Shown: piece by piece, positions 55,332 to 64,000 of the stretch | How the letters are laid out: each line of letters opens with the position of its first letter | Numbering within the stretch: position 1 is the first letter of the stretch | Origin: G963720515 sp963720515 | Lineage (GTDB): Bacteria; Actinomycetota; Thermoleophilia; Gaiellales; Gaiellaceae | Assembly (NCBI GenBank): GCA_963720515.1 | Contig: OY970397.1 | Span: 434,001-498,000 of the forward strand | Direction of reading: 5' to 3' | DNA length: 64,000 bases | Notes under the pieces: model-generated | Seen by the model: only the letters and a program-made list of their open reading frames with translations | Told to the model about the DNA's origin: nothing | The model's database searches: none | Program-made: the position numbers and the translations under genes

Positions 55332-56215
55332 GTGCTGGGCGAGGTTCTCACAGCCGTCCTGACGCCCTTCCGGGCGGACGGCTCCGTCCATTACGAACGC
55401 TTTCAGGAGCTGTGCGCGCATCTCGTGGAGCACGGCTCGGACGGCGTCGTCGTCAACGGGACGACCGGGGAGGCGGCGACCCTCTCGGACGACGAGCGCG
55501 CTGCGGCTGATCGAGGCAGCGCTCGACGCGATCGGCGACCGCGCGACCGTCGTCGCCGGTACCGGCACGAACTCGACTGCGCACTCGATCGAGCTGACCA
55601 AGCAGGCGACGGAGGCGGGCGCGCACGCGGTTCTCGTCGTCGACGCCGTACTACAACAAGCCGCCGCAGCGCGGCATCGTGGCGCACTACGAGGCCGTGG
55701 CCGCTGCCACGGACCGGCCCGTGGTCGTCTACAACATCCCCGGCCGGTGCGTCGTCAACATCGAGCCGGAGACGATGGCCGAGCTCACGAAGATCGCCAA
55801 CGTCGCGGCCGTGAAGCAGTCGAACGCGGATCTCGAGCAGGCGCGCACCATCGTCGAACTAGGCCTCGACCTCTATGCAGGCGACGACAACCTCGTCCTG
55901 CCCTTCGTCGAGCTCGGCGGGCGCGGCGGCATCTGCGTGCATACGCACGTCGTCGGGCGGCAGGTGAAGGAGATGATCCGCCTGGCGCGCGAGGGAGACC
56001 TCGAGGGCGCGCGGCGGATCGATCAGGAGCTTGCGCCCGCCTACGAGCTGATCGGCGTCGTCGTCGGGCCGATCCAGATCAAGGCCGCCATGAACATGAC
56101 CGGATGGGACCTCGGCAGCCTGCGGCTCCCGCTCGTCGAGGCGAGCGAGGACGAGAAGGCTCGGATCCGCGCGTGCCTCGAGCGCGCGGGCGTCCTCGAG
56201 CACGCTCGGGTCTAG
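55332..56215 (+). CDS. dapA: 4-hydroxy-tetrahydrodipicolinate synthase (two one-base frameshifts)
   Basis: DapA condenses pyruvate with aspartate semialdehyde. GTG at 55332 begins LGEVLTAVLTPF. NGTTGEAATLS binds substrate, TPYYNKPPQRG has the catalytic Tyr, and NVAAVKQSNAD the Schiff-base Lys. These lie in three frames. Extra bases near 55499 (GAGCGCGCTGCGG) and 55641 (GTCGTCGACGCCG) explain both breaks, and the corrected product is 293 residues, essentially the usual length. Confidence 0.94.
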
Positions 56216-56218
56216 ACT
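56213..56218 (+). promoter_or_regulatory. -10 element of rnj
   Basis: TAGACT overlaps the dapA stop and ends 9 nt before the ATG at 56228. Confidence 0.45.
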
Positions 56219-56227
56219 CACAGTCAC

Positions 56228-57892
56228 ATGGGCTGGACGCGAATCACGCCGCTCGGCGGCCTCGGCGAGGTGGGGAAGAACATGACCGTCTTCGAGTCCG
56301 AGGGCGGGCTCGTGATCATCGACGCCGGGCTTGCGTTCCCGCGCGACGAGCACCTAGGGGTGGACCTGATCCTCCCGGACTTCGGACCGCTGCGCGACCG
56401 CCGCGACGAGATCCGTGCGGTCATCCTCACGCACGGCCACGAGGACCACGTCGGCGCGCTCCCGTACTTCCTGCGCGAGATCGGCGCGCCCCAGGTGTGG
56501 GCGACGCGGCTCACGCTGGGGCTCGTGAAGTCGAAGCTCGACGAGCACGGCCTCGCCCGTGCCGCGGAGCTCATCGAGGCGGACCCGGACAAGGGTCCGG
56601 TCGAGATCGGCCCGTTCCGCGCGCAGTTCGTGCGGATGGCCCATTCGATCCCCGACTGCGTCGCCGTCGTCCTCGACACGCCCGGCGGGCGGATCGTGCA
56701 CACGGGCGACTACAAGATCGACCACACCCCGGTGGACGGCTTCCGCACCGACGTCGGCCGGCTCGCCGAGGTGGGAAACGAGGGCGTCGACCTGCTGCTC
56801 GGCGACTCGACCAACGCCGAGCGCCCCGGTGTCACGCTGTCCGAGCGCACGGTCGGCGAGGCGTTCCGCCAGATCATCCCGCCGCTCGAGGGCCGCGTCC
56901 TCGTCGCGTCGTTTGCCTCCAACGTGCACCGCGTGCAGCAGGCGATCGACGTCGGGCTCGACGCCGGCCGCCAGGTCGCGCTCGTCGGCCGCTCGCTCCG
57001 CAAGAACGTGAACATCGCCCGGAACCTGGGCTACATCGACGTGCCCGAGGACATCCTCGTGAAGCCCACGAACCTCGCCGACGTGCCGCGCTCCGAGCAG
57101 CTCATCATGTGCACGGGCAGCCAGGGCGAGCCGATGTCGGCACTCACGCGCATCGCGTACGGCGACCACCAGAACATCGAGGTCGAGGCCGGCGACACGG
57201 TGATCATCTCCGCGAAGCCGGTGCCCGGGAACGAGCTGCGCGTGCACGACACGATCAACCGGCTGACGAAGGCGGGCGCGACCGTGCTCCACCAGGAGAT
57301 CGCGAACGTCCACGTGTCCGGGCACGGGTGCGCCGAGGAGCTGCGCACGATCCTCGCGCTCCTGCGGCCGCGCAACGTGATGCCGGTGCACGGCGAGTTC
57401 CGCATGCTCGCGGCCCACGCACGGCTCGCACGCGACGCGGGCGTCCCCGCCGAGAACATCTTCATCACCGACAACGGCTCGGTCGTCGAGCTCCGCGACG
57501 GCAAGGTCCGAGTGGTGGACGAGCTCGACATCGGCTCGACCTTCGTGGACGGGCTCGGCGTCGGCGACGTGCGCGACGTGGCGCTCCGCGACCGGCGGCA
57601 CCTCTCCGAGGACGGCGTCCTCATCATCGTCGTGACGCTCGGCGGCAAGAACGGCCGAGAGTCCGCGGCGTCGCCCGAGCTGATCGCCCGCGGCTTCGCG
57701 GAGCCGGACGGCGGCGACGGGCTCTTCGAGGAGGCGCGCGAGGAGGTCGAGCGGACGCTCGCGGATCTCTTCGCGCAGGACATCGGCGAGCTCAAGCTCG
57801 TCCAGGAGCACGTCCACGACGCGGTGGGCCAGCTCCTGTACGAGCGCACGGGCCGCCGTCCGATGATCCTGCCCGTGGTGGTCGAGGTCTGA
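56228..57892 (+). CDS. rnj: Ribonuclease J
   Basis: A 554-residue metallo-beta-lactamase/beta-CASP nuclease with endonuclease and 5'-3' exonuclease activity. Metal motif LTHGHEDHVGALPYFL, LGDSTNAERPG, the beta-CASP signature ASFASNVHRVQQAIDV, CTGSQGEPMSAL and GHGCAEELR near the end of the catalytic core, then a C-terminal domain. The dapA-rnj-ftsK order is typical of Actinobacteria. Confidence 0.96.
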   Translation: MGWTRITPLGGLGEVGKNMTVFESEGGLVIIDAGLAFPRDEHLGVDLILPDFGPLRDRRDEIRAVILTHGHEDHVGALPYFLREIGAPQVWATRLTLGLVKSKLDEHGLARAAELIEADPDKGPVEIGPFRAQFVRMAHSIPDCVAVVLDTPGGRIVHTGDYKIDHTPVDGFRTDVGRLAEVGNEGVDLLLGDSTNAERPGVTLSERTVGEAFRQIIPPLEGRVLVASFASNVHRVQQAIDVGLDAGRQVALVGRSLRKNVNIARNLGYIDVPEDILVKPTNLADVPRSEQLIMCTGSQGEPMSALTRIAYGDHQNIEVEAGDTVIISAKPVPGNELRVHDTINRLTKAGATVLHQEIANVHVSGHGCAEELRTILALLRPRNVMPVHGEFRMLAAHARLARDAGVPAENIFITDNGSVVELRDGKVRVVDELDIGSTFVDGLGVGDVRDVALRDRRHLSEDGVLIIVVTLGGKNGRESAASPELIARGFAEPDGGDGLFEEAREEVERTLADLFAQDIGELKLVQEHVHDAVGQLLYERTGRRPMILPVVVEV

Positions 57893-57943
57893 GGCGACGG
57901 TTGGGGGACGCGTCCGCGCGCCCCTTCGGCTATCACTAGGCGG

Positions 57944-58492
57944 ATGACCGAGCACGGCCAGCCCTGGGCGGCGCTCCTCCGCTCCTACGGCGTCACCGAC
58001 GCGACCACGGCGCGGCTGGTGCGCGCGCTCGTCGCCGCGGAGGTGTCGGCGCTCGCGTTCTGCCGGCTGCTCGACCGGTGGGCGAAGGGCGAGCCGGACC
58101 CGACGACGCCCGGCCGGCGCGAGGCGGCGCTCCGCCGCGCTGCCGAGCGCGTCGAGACGGCGCTCGCGGGCCTCGAGCGGCCGCTGGGCGCGTACCTCCT
58201 CGAGCTCGACCACGACGGGTCCGAGGGCCGCTCCTGGTACGGCGAGCCTGGGCCGGGCGAGGTGCTCGAGTGGGGCGACGTCCTGCGCCGTGCCGGCGTG
58301 CACGCCTCGCCGGGCCGCGTGGCGCAGGCCTACCTCGAGCTCGCCGTCCTCGTGCGGGCGCTCCAGGGGCTCTCGACGGCGGAGCGGATCGACGCGGCGC
58401 CCGACCGCTCCTCCCTCTGGGCGGGCCTGTTCGACCTGCGCGAGAACCTGTACGGCGGCGCGGTGGACGACCTCCGCGCCCTAGCGGCCTAG
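57944..58492 (+). CDS. Hypothetical protein
   Basis: A 182-residue, mainly helical cytosolic protein (MTEHGQPWAALLRSYGV). No domain that I recognise, no signal peptide or membrane helix. It has conserved-looking Trp residues in RSWYGEPG and SSLWAGLFDLRENLYG. Its stop overlaps the ribokinase start by one base, suggesting co-transcription. Codon use is typical of neighbours, so it is likely a real lineage-specific gene. Confidence 0.55.
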   Translation: MTEHGQPWAALLRSYGVTDATTARLVRALVAAEVSALAFCRLLDRWAKGEPDPTTPGRREAALRRAAERVETALAGLERPLGAYLLELDHDGSEGRSWYGEPGPGEVLEWGDVLRRAGVHASPGRVAQAYLELAVLVRALQGLSTAERIDAAPDRSSLWAGLFDLRENLYGGAVDDLRALAA

Positions 58493-59334
58493 TGCCGGCG
58501 TCGATCGCGGTCGTCGGCAGCGTCAACCTCGACCTCGTCGCGTTCTGCCGCCGGCTGCCGCGTCCGGGCGAGACGCTCGAGGCACTCGAGTTCGAGCGGG
58601 TCCCGGGCGGCAAGGGCGCCAATCAGGCGGTCGCGGCGGCGCGGCTCGGCGCGGACGTGCGGTTCGTCGGCTGCGTGGGCGACGACGAGCACGGGCGGCT
58701 CGCCCTCGCGGGGCTCGAGGAGGCGGGGGTGGACCTGCGCGACGTGCAGCGCGTGGACGAGCCGACCGGCGTCGCCTTCGTGGTCGTAGCCGAGGACGGC
58801 GAGAACCAGATCGTGACCGTGCCTGGAGCGAACCGGCGCCTCGCACCGGGGGCGGCCGAGCTCGGCGACGCGGACGCCGTGCTCTGCCAGCTCGAGATCC
58901 CGCTCGAGACGGTCGCCTGGGCGGCCGAGCGCGCGACCGGGCTCATGTGCCTGAACGCGGCGCCGGCCCGCGAGGTGCCGGAGCGGATCCTCGAGCGCTG
59001 CGACCTGATCGTCGCGAACTCGCTCGAGCTCGACGCCCTCGGGTCGAGCCCGCTCGGCCCGCTCTTCGCGCTGACCCTCGGCGCGGACGGCGCGCTGCTG
59101 CTCGAGGGCGGGGAGGAGGTCGCCCGCGCGACCCCGCCTGCCGTGCGCGCCGTGGACGGAACGGCCGCCGGCGACGCGTTCTGCGCGTGTCTCGTCGTGT
59201 CGCTCCTCGAAGGGCGCCCGCGCGAGGAGGCGCTCGAGCGCGCATGCGCCGCGGGCGCGCTCGCCGCGTCGCGCCCCGGCGCGCAGCCGTCGCTCCCGAC
59301 CGCGGCCGAGGTCGACGAGCTGCTCACCGCCTGA
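58492..59334 (+). CDS. rbsK: Ribokinase-like PfkB carbohydrate kinase
   Basis: A 280-residue PfkB kinase. Start VVGSVNLDLVAFCRRLPRPG, sugar-binding GGKGANQAVAAARLG, and the anion hole/catalytic DGTAAGDAFCA. The pattern fits ribokinase best, though other sugar kinases of the family share it. It has no ribose transporter next to it. GTG start overlaps the preceding gene. Confidence 0.82.
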   Translation: MPASIAVVGSVNLDLVAFCRRLPRPGETLEALEFERVPGGKGANQAVAAARLGADVRFVGCVGDDEHGRLALAGLEEAGVDLRDVQRVDEPTGVAFVVVAEDGENQIVTVPGANRRLAPGAAELGDADAVLCQLEIPLETVAWAAERATGLMCLNAAPAREVPERILERCDLIVANSLELDALGSSPLGPLFALTLGADGALLLEGGEEVARATPPAVRAVDGTAAGDAFCACLVVSLLEGRPREEALERACAAGALAASRPGAQPSLPTAAEVDELLTA

Positions 59335-59381
59335 GCCGCCGGGGCAGCCCAAGCCGGCCTGACCGGCCATGTCCACGGCGA

Positions 59382-59480
59382 GGCGCACGGACTCCCCCAA
59401 CGGGGGCCCGAGGCGCCCAACACGAACGCTATCGATACCACGGACGTCCTTCGTGCCGATTTCGTGCCGGTTCCTCCACA
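59382..59480 (-). repeat. Intergenic phased-repeat element, copy C
   Basis: On the minus strand: GGCACGAAATC and GGCACGAAG exactly 11 bp apart, ATCGATAGCGTTCGTG with the core 35 bp from the first unit, then CCCCCGTTGGGGG and AGTCCGTGCGCC, the last block shared with copy A. It lies between rbsK and ftsK. Confidence 0.7.
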
Positions 59481-59516
59481 GGCAGGAGGGCCTATCCGGC
59501 ACGCGAATACGCCCCC

Positions 59517-61746
59517 ATGGCGGGAAAGAAGGCCCCGAGGAAGACGCGTCCCAAGACACCGTCGCGCGTGAAGCGCACCCGCAAGGCGCGCCGGCCGCGC
59601 GGTGTCGCGCATCCCGAGCTCGTCGGGCTCGGGCTCGTCGCAGTGGGCCTCTTCCTGACCGCGGTGTCGGTCTTCGGCTGGGACGGCGGCCAGGTGGGGG
59701 ACAACGTCGATCGCGGGCTCGACGACGTGATCGGCGCCGGACGGTACGTACTGCCGCTCGTCCTCATGCTCGTGGGCGGCCTGATGGTCGCGCGGTCGAA
59801 GCTCGTGGACGTCCGGCCGTTCCGGACCGGAATGATCCTCATCACGCTCGGGCTCGTCACGGCGCTCGGGGATTCGCAGGGCGGCGCGCTCGGCTCCGTC
59901 TTCGAGGACGTCTTCGGCCGCCTGATCGGCTCGACCGGCACCGCGATCCTCGGCGGATTCGCGCTCGCGGCCGGACTCATCCTCGTCACCGGCGCGTCCG
60001 TCGGCGCGCTCCTGCGCCGCTCTGCCGAGGCCGCCCGCGCCGCGCACGCCCGCGCCGCGGAGTCTCGCCGCGCCCGCGCCGCCGTCGTCCCGCCGCCCGA
60101 GCCGCTGACCGAGGAGATCATCGCGACGCCGTCCGTCCATCCGGTGGACGGCGAGCGCGCCTACCCGGACGTCGTGACCGATGCGAGACACGTACACACC
60201 GCCGGCCGCGCTCGTGGACCAACTCGACGAGCCCAGCTACGAGGAGCTCCCGGTGCAGGCGTCCACGCTCTTCGAGCCCATGGACGTCGAGCCCGCGGAC
60301 TATCACCTGCCCGACCCCAGCCTGCTTCGCAAGTCCCGCCCGGTCGAGGGGCAGCCCGCGGGCGCGTCCGAGCGCACCGCCGAGGCGCTCGTCCAGGCGC
60401 TCGGCCACCACGGGGTCGAGGCGACCGTGATCGGCCAGGTCTCCGGCCCGCGCGTCACGCGCTACGAGCTCCAGCTCGCGCCCGGCACGAAGGTCGGCAA
60501 GGTCTCGAACCTGAAGGACGACATCGCCTACGCGCTCGCGACCACCGAGATCCGCATCCTCGCGCCGATCCCAGGGAAGCAGGCGGTCGGCGTCGAGGTC
60601 CCGAACCTCGCGCCGAACATCGTGACGCTCGGCGACATCTACGAGCCGCTGCCGGCCGCGGCGAGCCCCGTCTCGGTCTGGCTCGGCAAGGACATCTCAG
60701 GCACGGCCGTCTGGGCCGATCTCGCGCGGATGCCGCACATCCTGATCGCCGGCACCACGGGCTCGGGAAAGTCGGGCTGCCTGAACACGATGCTCTGCTC
60801 GATCCTGCTTCGCTCGACGCCCGACGAGGTGCGGCTGATCCTCGTCGACCCGAAGCGCGTCGAGCTCGGCCTCTACGAGTCGATCCCGCACCTCCTGACG
60901 CCCGTCGTCTCGAGCCCGAAGGCGGCCGCCGCCGTCCTTGCGAACGTGCTCACGGAGATGGAGGGCCGCTACACGCGCATGAGCGCCGCGCGCGCCCGCA
61001 ACCTTGCCGAGCTGAACCGCACGCTCACGAGCCGGGGCGAGCAGCCGCTCCCGTTCCTCGTCGTCGTGATCGACGAGCTCGCCGACCTCATGATGGTCTC
61101 GCCGCAGGAGGTGGAGGACGCCGTCATCCGCCTCGCGCAGAAGTCGCGCGCCGTCGGCATCCATCTCGTCCTCGCGACGCAGCGCCCCTCCGTGGACGTC
61201 ATCACGGGGATGATCAAGGCGAACGTGCCGTCGCGGATCGCCTTCGCCGTGTCGAGCCAGACGGACAGCCGTGTCATCCTCGACACCGCCGGGGCGGAGA
61301 GCCTCCTCGGCCAGGGCGACATGCTCTTCAAGCCGCTCGGCACGTCGCGGCTGCAGCGCGTCCAGGGCGCCTACGTCTCGGACGAGGAGATCTCGCTCGT
61401 CGTCGAGGCCTGCCGCGGCCAGCGCGAGCAGGAGCTCGACGAGTCGCTCCTCGAGCCGCCCGGCGTGCAGACGGTGGACGGGGAGCCGGACGGCGAGTTC
61501 GACCCGGACGAGGATCCGCTGCTCGACCGCGCGATCGAGATCGTCGTGCAGACGCAGACCGCGTCCGTCTCGCTCCTCCAGCGCCGCCTGCGCGTCGGCT
61601 ACACGCGCGCCGGGCGGCTGATCGACATGCTCGAGCGGCGCGGGATCATCTCCGGCTACGAGGGGTCGAAGCCGCGCCGCGTGCTCCTCAGCGAGGCGGA
61701 CCTCGACCGGAACCTCGCCGGCGCGAGCGCCGAGCACGTGCTCTAG
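59517..61746 (+). CDS. ftsK: DNA translocase FtsK (one-base frameshift)
   Basis: Septal DNA pump for chromosome segregation. Basic N-terminus (AGKKAPRKTRPKTPSRVKR), four membrane helices (~residues 40-165), a short linker, then the motor: Walker A IAGTTGSGKSGCLNTML, Walker B VVVIDELADLMMV and TQRPSVDVITGMIKANVP. A gamma winged helix recognises KOPS (ASVSLLQRRLRVGYTRAG). The frame breaks in the linker near 60181 by one extra base; the corrected protein is 742 residues. The linker is short for FtsK, closer to SpoIIIE. Confidence 0.94.
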
Positions 61747-61776
61747 TTCCCCGCTCGTTCGCGCGTTGGAGCGGGA

Positions 61777-61782
61777 TACCAT
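61777..61782 (+). promoter_or_regulatory. -10 element of the BMP lipoprotein gene
   Basis: TACCAT lies 6 nt before the GTG at 61789; leaderless. Confidence 0.5.
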
Positions 61783-61788
61783 CGCGCG

Positions 61789-62805
61789 GTGCGCCGGACG
61801 ACTGCGCTCGCCCTTCTCGCAGCGCTCGCGATCGCCGGGTGCTCCGACGGCGGCCCGGCCACGACCGGCGCCGCTCCGACGCAGGCTGGAACCGCGGCGC
61901 AGGGCCCTCTCACGGTCGGGCTCGTCACCGATGCGCGCGGGCTGAACGACCGCGGGTTCAACCAGGAGGCGGCGGCTGCGCTCGACCGCGCGTCGAAGGA
62001 GCTCGGCGTGCAGACGCAGGTCGCGGAGGCGAAGGCCGAGTCCGACTACATCCCGTCGCTCCAGGCGCTCGCCGAGCAGGGGGTCGACGTCGTGTTCGCG
62101 GTCGGAGAGCTCCTCCGCCCGAGCGTGGAGCAGACCGCGCCGCTCTACGAGGACACGAAGTTCGTCCTCATCGACTCGATGCCCGAGAACCCGCCGAAGA
62201 ACCTCCAGAGCCTCGGCTTCAAGTCGGAGGAGGCCGGCTACCTCGCCGGCTATCTCGCCGCCCTCTCCACGAAGACCGGGACGATCTCGGCCGTCGGCGG
62301 CGAGTCGCTTCCCGAGGTCGACCGCTACATCGCGGGGTACCGGGCGGGCGCGAAGGCTGCGTCCCCCGAGGTCGAGGTGCTCGTGGACTACGCGGGGAGC
62401 TTCGTGGAGACGGAGAAATGCCGTGCGACGGCGCTCGACCAGATCGCGCGCGGCTCGGACGTCGTCTTCCAGGTCGCGGGCGACTGCGGGCCGGGCGCGC
62501 TCGCGGCCGCGAAGGCGAAGGGCGTCTGGGGGATCGGCTCCGAGAGCGACCAGGCCTACCTAGGGCCGCACATCCTGACGAGCGCCGTGAAGAAGATCGA
62601 CGCAGCCGTCTACGAGACGATCCAGCTCGCGGTGAAAGGACAGCTCGCGGGCGGCAGCCAGACGGTGTTCGGCGTAGCCGAGGACGGCGTCGGGCTCGGG
62701 ACGACGAGCCCGAACGCGCCGGCCGAAGCCGTCGAGCGGACGAACGCCGAGGCCCAGAAGCTCGCGGACGGGACGGTGACCGTCCCCGACTCGCTGACCC
62801 CCTAG
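61789..62805 (+). CDS. BMP/PnrA-family substrate-binding lipoprotein
   Basis: A 338-residue exported lipoprotein with lipobox LAIAGCSDGG (Cys at about 19). The BMP-type periplasmic-binding fold shows VGLVTDARGLNDRGFNQEA, VDVVFAVGELL and GIGSESDQAYLGPHILTSAVKKIDAAVYE. Relatives (PnrA, BmpA) bind purine nucleosides for ABC uptake. No permease or ATPase genes are in the window, so it may be an orphan receptor or its transporter lies elsewhere. Confidence 0.88.
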   Translation: MRRTTALALLAALAIAGCSDGGPATTGAAPTQAGTAAQGPLTVGLVTDARGLNDRGFNQEAAAALDRASKELGVQTQVAEAKAESDYIPSLQALAEQGVDVVFAVGELLRPSVEQTAPLYEDTKFVLIDSMPENPPKNLQSLGFKSEEAGYLAGYLAALSTKTGTISAVGGESLPEVDRYIAGYRAGAKAASPEVEVLVDYAGSFVETEKCRATALDQIARGSDVVFQVAGDCGPGALAAAKAKGVWGIGSESDQAYLGPHILTSAVKKIDAAVYETIQLAVKGQLAGGSQTVFGVAEDGVGLGTTSPNAPAEAVERTNAEAQKLADGTVTVPDSLTP

Positions 62806-62806
62806 C

Positions 62807-62812
62807 TACAGT
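62807..62812 (+). promoter_or_regulatory. -10 element of the small membrane protein gene
   Basis: TACAGT lies 6 nt before the ATG at 62819; leaderless. Confidence 0.45.
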
Positions 62813-62818
62813 CGCCCG

Positions 62819-63163
62819 ATGCACAACCCGGCCGCCGCGCTCTCACTCGTCATGGCGCTCTTGGCCCTCGGTGTCCTGGCCGCCGCGGCGTACGTCGCGG
62901 AGTCGCTCGAGGAGGTCACCTGGCCGCAGGCAGGACTCGCCGTCCCGCTGGCCGGCGTCCTCGCGCTCCTCGCACTTTCGCTCTCCGGCCGCGCGATCGT
63001 GCTTTACCAGCGAAGCCTCGGCCGGATCGGCGGCGCGGGGCTCGCGCGGGTCGCGAGAGTGGTGGGGACGATCGCCCTCCTCTGCGCGCTCACGGCCGGA
63101 ATCGCGTTCGCCGTTTACGGCGTGCTCGTCTGGACTGACGGGCTCGCCGAGACTCCCTGGTGA
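62819..63163 (+). CDS. Small membrane protein of unknown function
   Basis: A 114-residue protein with three hydrophobic helices (LVMALLALGVLAAAAYV, AVPLAGVLALLALSL, GTIALLCALTAGIAFAVYGV) and a basic loop before the third. It carries no motif that I recognise. Its position just before the RodZ-like gene could hint at an envelope role, but that is weak. Confidence 0.6.
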   Translation: MHNPAAALSLVMALLALGVLAAAAYVAESLEEVTWPQAGLAVPLAGVLALLALSLSGRAIVLYQRSLGRIGGAGLARVARVVGTIALLCALTAGIAFAVYGVLVWTDGLAETPW

Positions 63164-63182
63164 ACCCCGGAGGCGTGCCCGC

Positions 63183-63188
63183 TACAAT
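63183..63188 (+). promoter_or_regulatory. -10 element upstream of the RodZ-like gene
   Basis: TACAAT, close to consensus. It predicts a start near 63195, 8 nt before an in-frame ATG at 63203 and 44 nt before the ATG at 63239. Confidence 0.5.
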
Positions 63189-63238
63189 CGGCACTTCCCG
63201 GCATGACCGCCCGGGGTGAACGCTGCCGCTTATTTTTC

Positions 63239-63979
63239 ATGTTCGAGATTGGTAACAGCCTCCGGGAGGCCCGCCTGCGGCAGGGCCTTGACCTCGCACG
63301 GGTCGAGGACGACACGAAGATCCGCGCGCGGTACCTCCAGGCGCTCGAGGACGAGCGCTTCGACGTTCTGCCCGCGGAGACCTACGTCAAGGGCTTCCTG
63401 CGCACGTATGCCGAGTACCTCGGCCTCGACGGGCACCTCTACGTGGACGAGTTCAACTCGCGCTTCGCGAGCTCGATGGAGGAGCCGATCGTCTCCACGC
63501 CGCCGCCCCGGCGCCGCCCGACCCGCGGGACCGGGTCCGGCCTCGTCGTCGTGGTGCTCGCGGGGATCGTCGCGGTCGCCGTCCTCGTCGTCGTCGCCTT
63601 CGCGTTCTCGAACGACCCGACGGCCGACCCGACCGCGGGGACGAAGCCGCCGGCGAGCACGGGGCAGACGCCGACCTCGACGATCGTCCAGCCGCCGGCG
63701 CCCCCGCCCGCCAAGTCCGTCAAGATCGCGCTCCGCGCCGTTCGCGGCGACTGCTGGGTGACGGTGCACCGCGGCGCCGCCAACGGCCCGGTCGAGTTCT
63801 CCGGGACGATCTACCGGGGCGAGGTCCAGCGGTTCCGCGGCAGGAAGCTCGTGCTCGAGTTCGGCGACGCGCCCACGGAGAACCTGAACGCCTCCCTGAA
63901 CGGCCATCGGGCGCAGCTCCCCGCGGGCGCGCAGGTCGTCGTCGTCACCGCCCAGGGCTTCAGCGCGGCGCGGGGTTGA
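63239..63979 (+). CDS. rodZ: RodZ-like membrane protein with Cro/CI-type HTH and DUF4115
   Basis: About 246 residues: a cytoplasmic helix-turn-helix domain (IGNSLREARLRQGLDLARVE then YVKGFLRTYAEYLGLD), a Pro/Arg-rich linker, one membrane helix (VVVVLAGIVAVAVLVVVAFAF), a Pro-rich stretch and an extracytoplasmic DUF4115 domain (VKIALRAVRGDCWVTVHRG to the end). RodZ links MreB to wall synthesis in rods; in actinobacteria without MreB its role is unclear. ATG at 63239 fits the family start; 63203 is an in-frame alternative 12 codons longer. Confidence 0.83.
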   Translation: MFEIGNSLREARLRQGLDLARVEDDTKIRARYLQALEDERFDVLPAETYVKGFLRTYAEYLGLDGHLYVDEFNSRFASSMEEPIVSTPPPRRRPTRGTGSGLVVVVLAGIVAVAVLVVVAFAFSNDPTADPTAGTKPPASTGQTPTSTIVQPPAPPPAKSVKIALRAVRGDCWVTVHRGAANGPVEFSGTIYRGEVQRFRGRKLVLEFGDAPTENLNASLNGHRAQLPAGAQVVVVTAQGFSAARG

Positions 63980-64000
63980 GCGGCGCTCCTAGCGCGACCG

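Noticed and set aside
58947..63206. A 1419-codon plus-strand frame through ftsK and the BMP gene
   Set aside because: It holds the true FtsK N-terminus, but after the frame break it becomes Arg-rich shadow. The real motor continues in another frame.

Overview
The window is a GC-rich actinobacterial chromosome segment with mostly G or C at third codon positions. It carries typical actinobacterial housekeeping synteny: mihF-gmk-rpoZ-coaBC, rimP-nusA-ylxR-infB-ylxP-rbfA-nrnA-truB-ribF-rpsO-pnp, and M16 protease-dapB-dapA-rnj-ftsK. An actinobacterial-type integration host factor, a PyrR-controlled pyr operon with a PyrK/PyrD (class 1B) pair, and many leaderless genes point to a deep lineage such as Thermoleophilia (Gaiellales/Solirubrobacterales). 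That placement is inference only. I see no prophage, insertion sequence, CRISPR array or rRNA.

Layout. 1-4.4 kb: a GAF protein cut by the window edge, a hot-dog thioesterase, a large secreted M14 metallocarboxypeptidase and a DUF4396 membrane protein. 4.6-11.9 kb, mostly minus strand: a phosphohexomutase, an acetyltransferase, a HIT protein, a channel-like membrane protein, two CorA transporters, a secreted beta-propeller/lysyl-oxidase fusion and tRNA-Arg(CCG). 11.9-16.7 kb: a coupled operon dgcA-dgcN-two M29 aminopeptidases-phosphoesterase that looks like salvage of D-glutamate and peptides. 16.8-19.1 kb: a LysM protein under an SOS box, RNase Z, a DUF2007 protein and a methyltransferase. 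19.1-27.7 kb: the complete pyrR-pyrB-pyrC-carA-carB-pyrK-pyrD operon behind a PyrR RNA site. 27.7-36.3 kb: mihF, gmk, rpoZ, coaBC, a MoxR/DUF58/transglutaminase cluster, a sugar nucleotidyltransferase, a TPR protein and dtd. 36.4-49 kb: the transcription/translation cluster from rimP to pnp, with a terminator in the rimP leader and a long hairpin before pnp. 49-64 kb: methyltransferases, a collagen-like secreted protein, a geranylgeranyl-reductase-like flavoprotein, the M16 protease, lysine/diaminopimelate genes, RNase J, ribokinase, FtsK, a BMP lipoprotein and a RodZ-like protein.

Two window-wide patterns matter to the reader. First, at least fifteen conserved-gene reading frames are broken, and every break is an extra single base (net +1). 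This affects pyrD, coaBC, dtd, nusA, dapB, dapA (twice), ftsK, the HIT and GNAT genes, dgcN and the M14 peptidase (four times). Uncorrected insertion errors are the likeliest cause, so I give these genes their full corrected extents. Second, five intergenic spaces (4.5, 28.7, 42.7, 54.6 and 59.4 kb), possibly six with one at 8.9 kb, share an element of about 100 bp. It has 11-bp-spaced GGCACGAA-like repeats, a GATAGCGT core one helical-turn multiple away, and then a hairpin. I do not recognise it. It is the best candidate here for something undescribed.

Many transcription units start with a TANNNT hexamer 5-9 nt before the start codon and have no Shine-Dalgarno sequence, which implies leaderless mRNAs. 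Genes inside operons are coupled by ATGA/GTGA overlaps. No gene-free stretch exceeds 300 bases.
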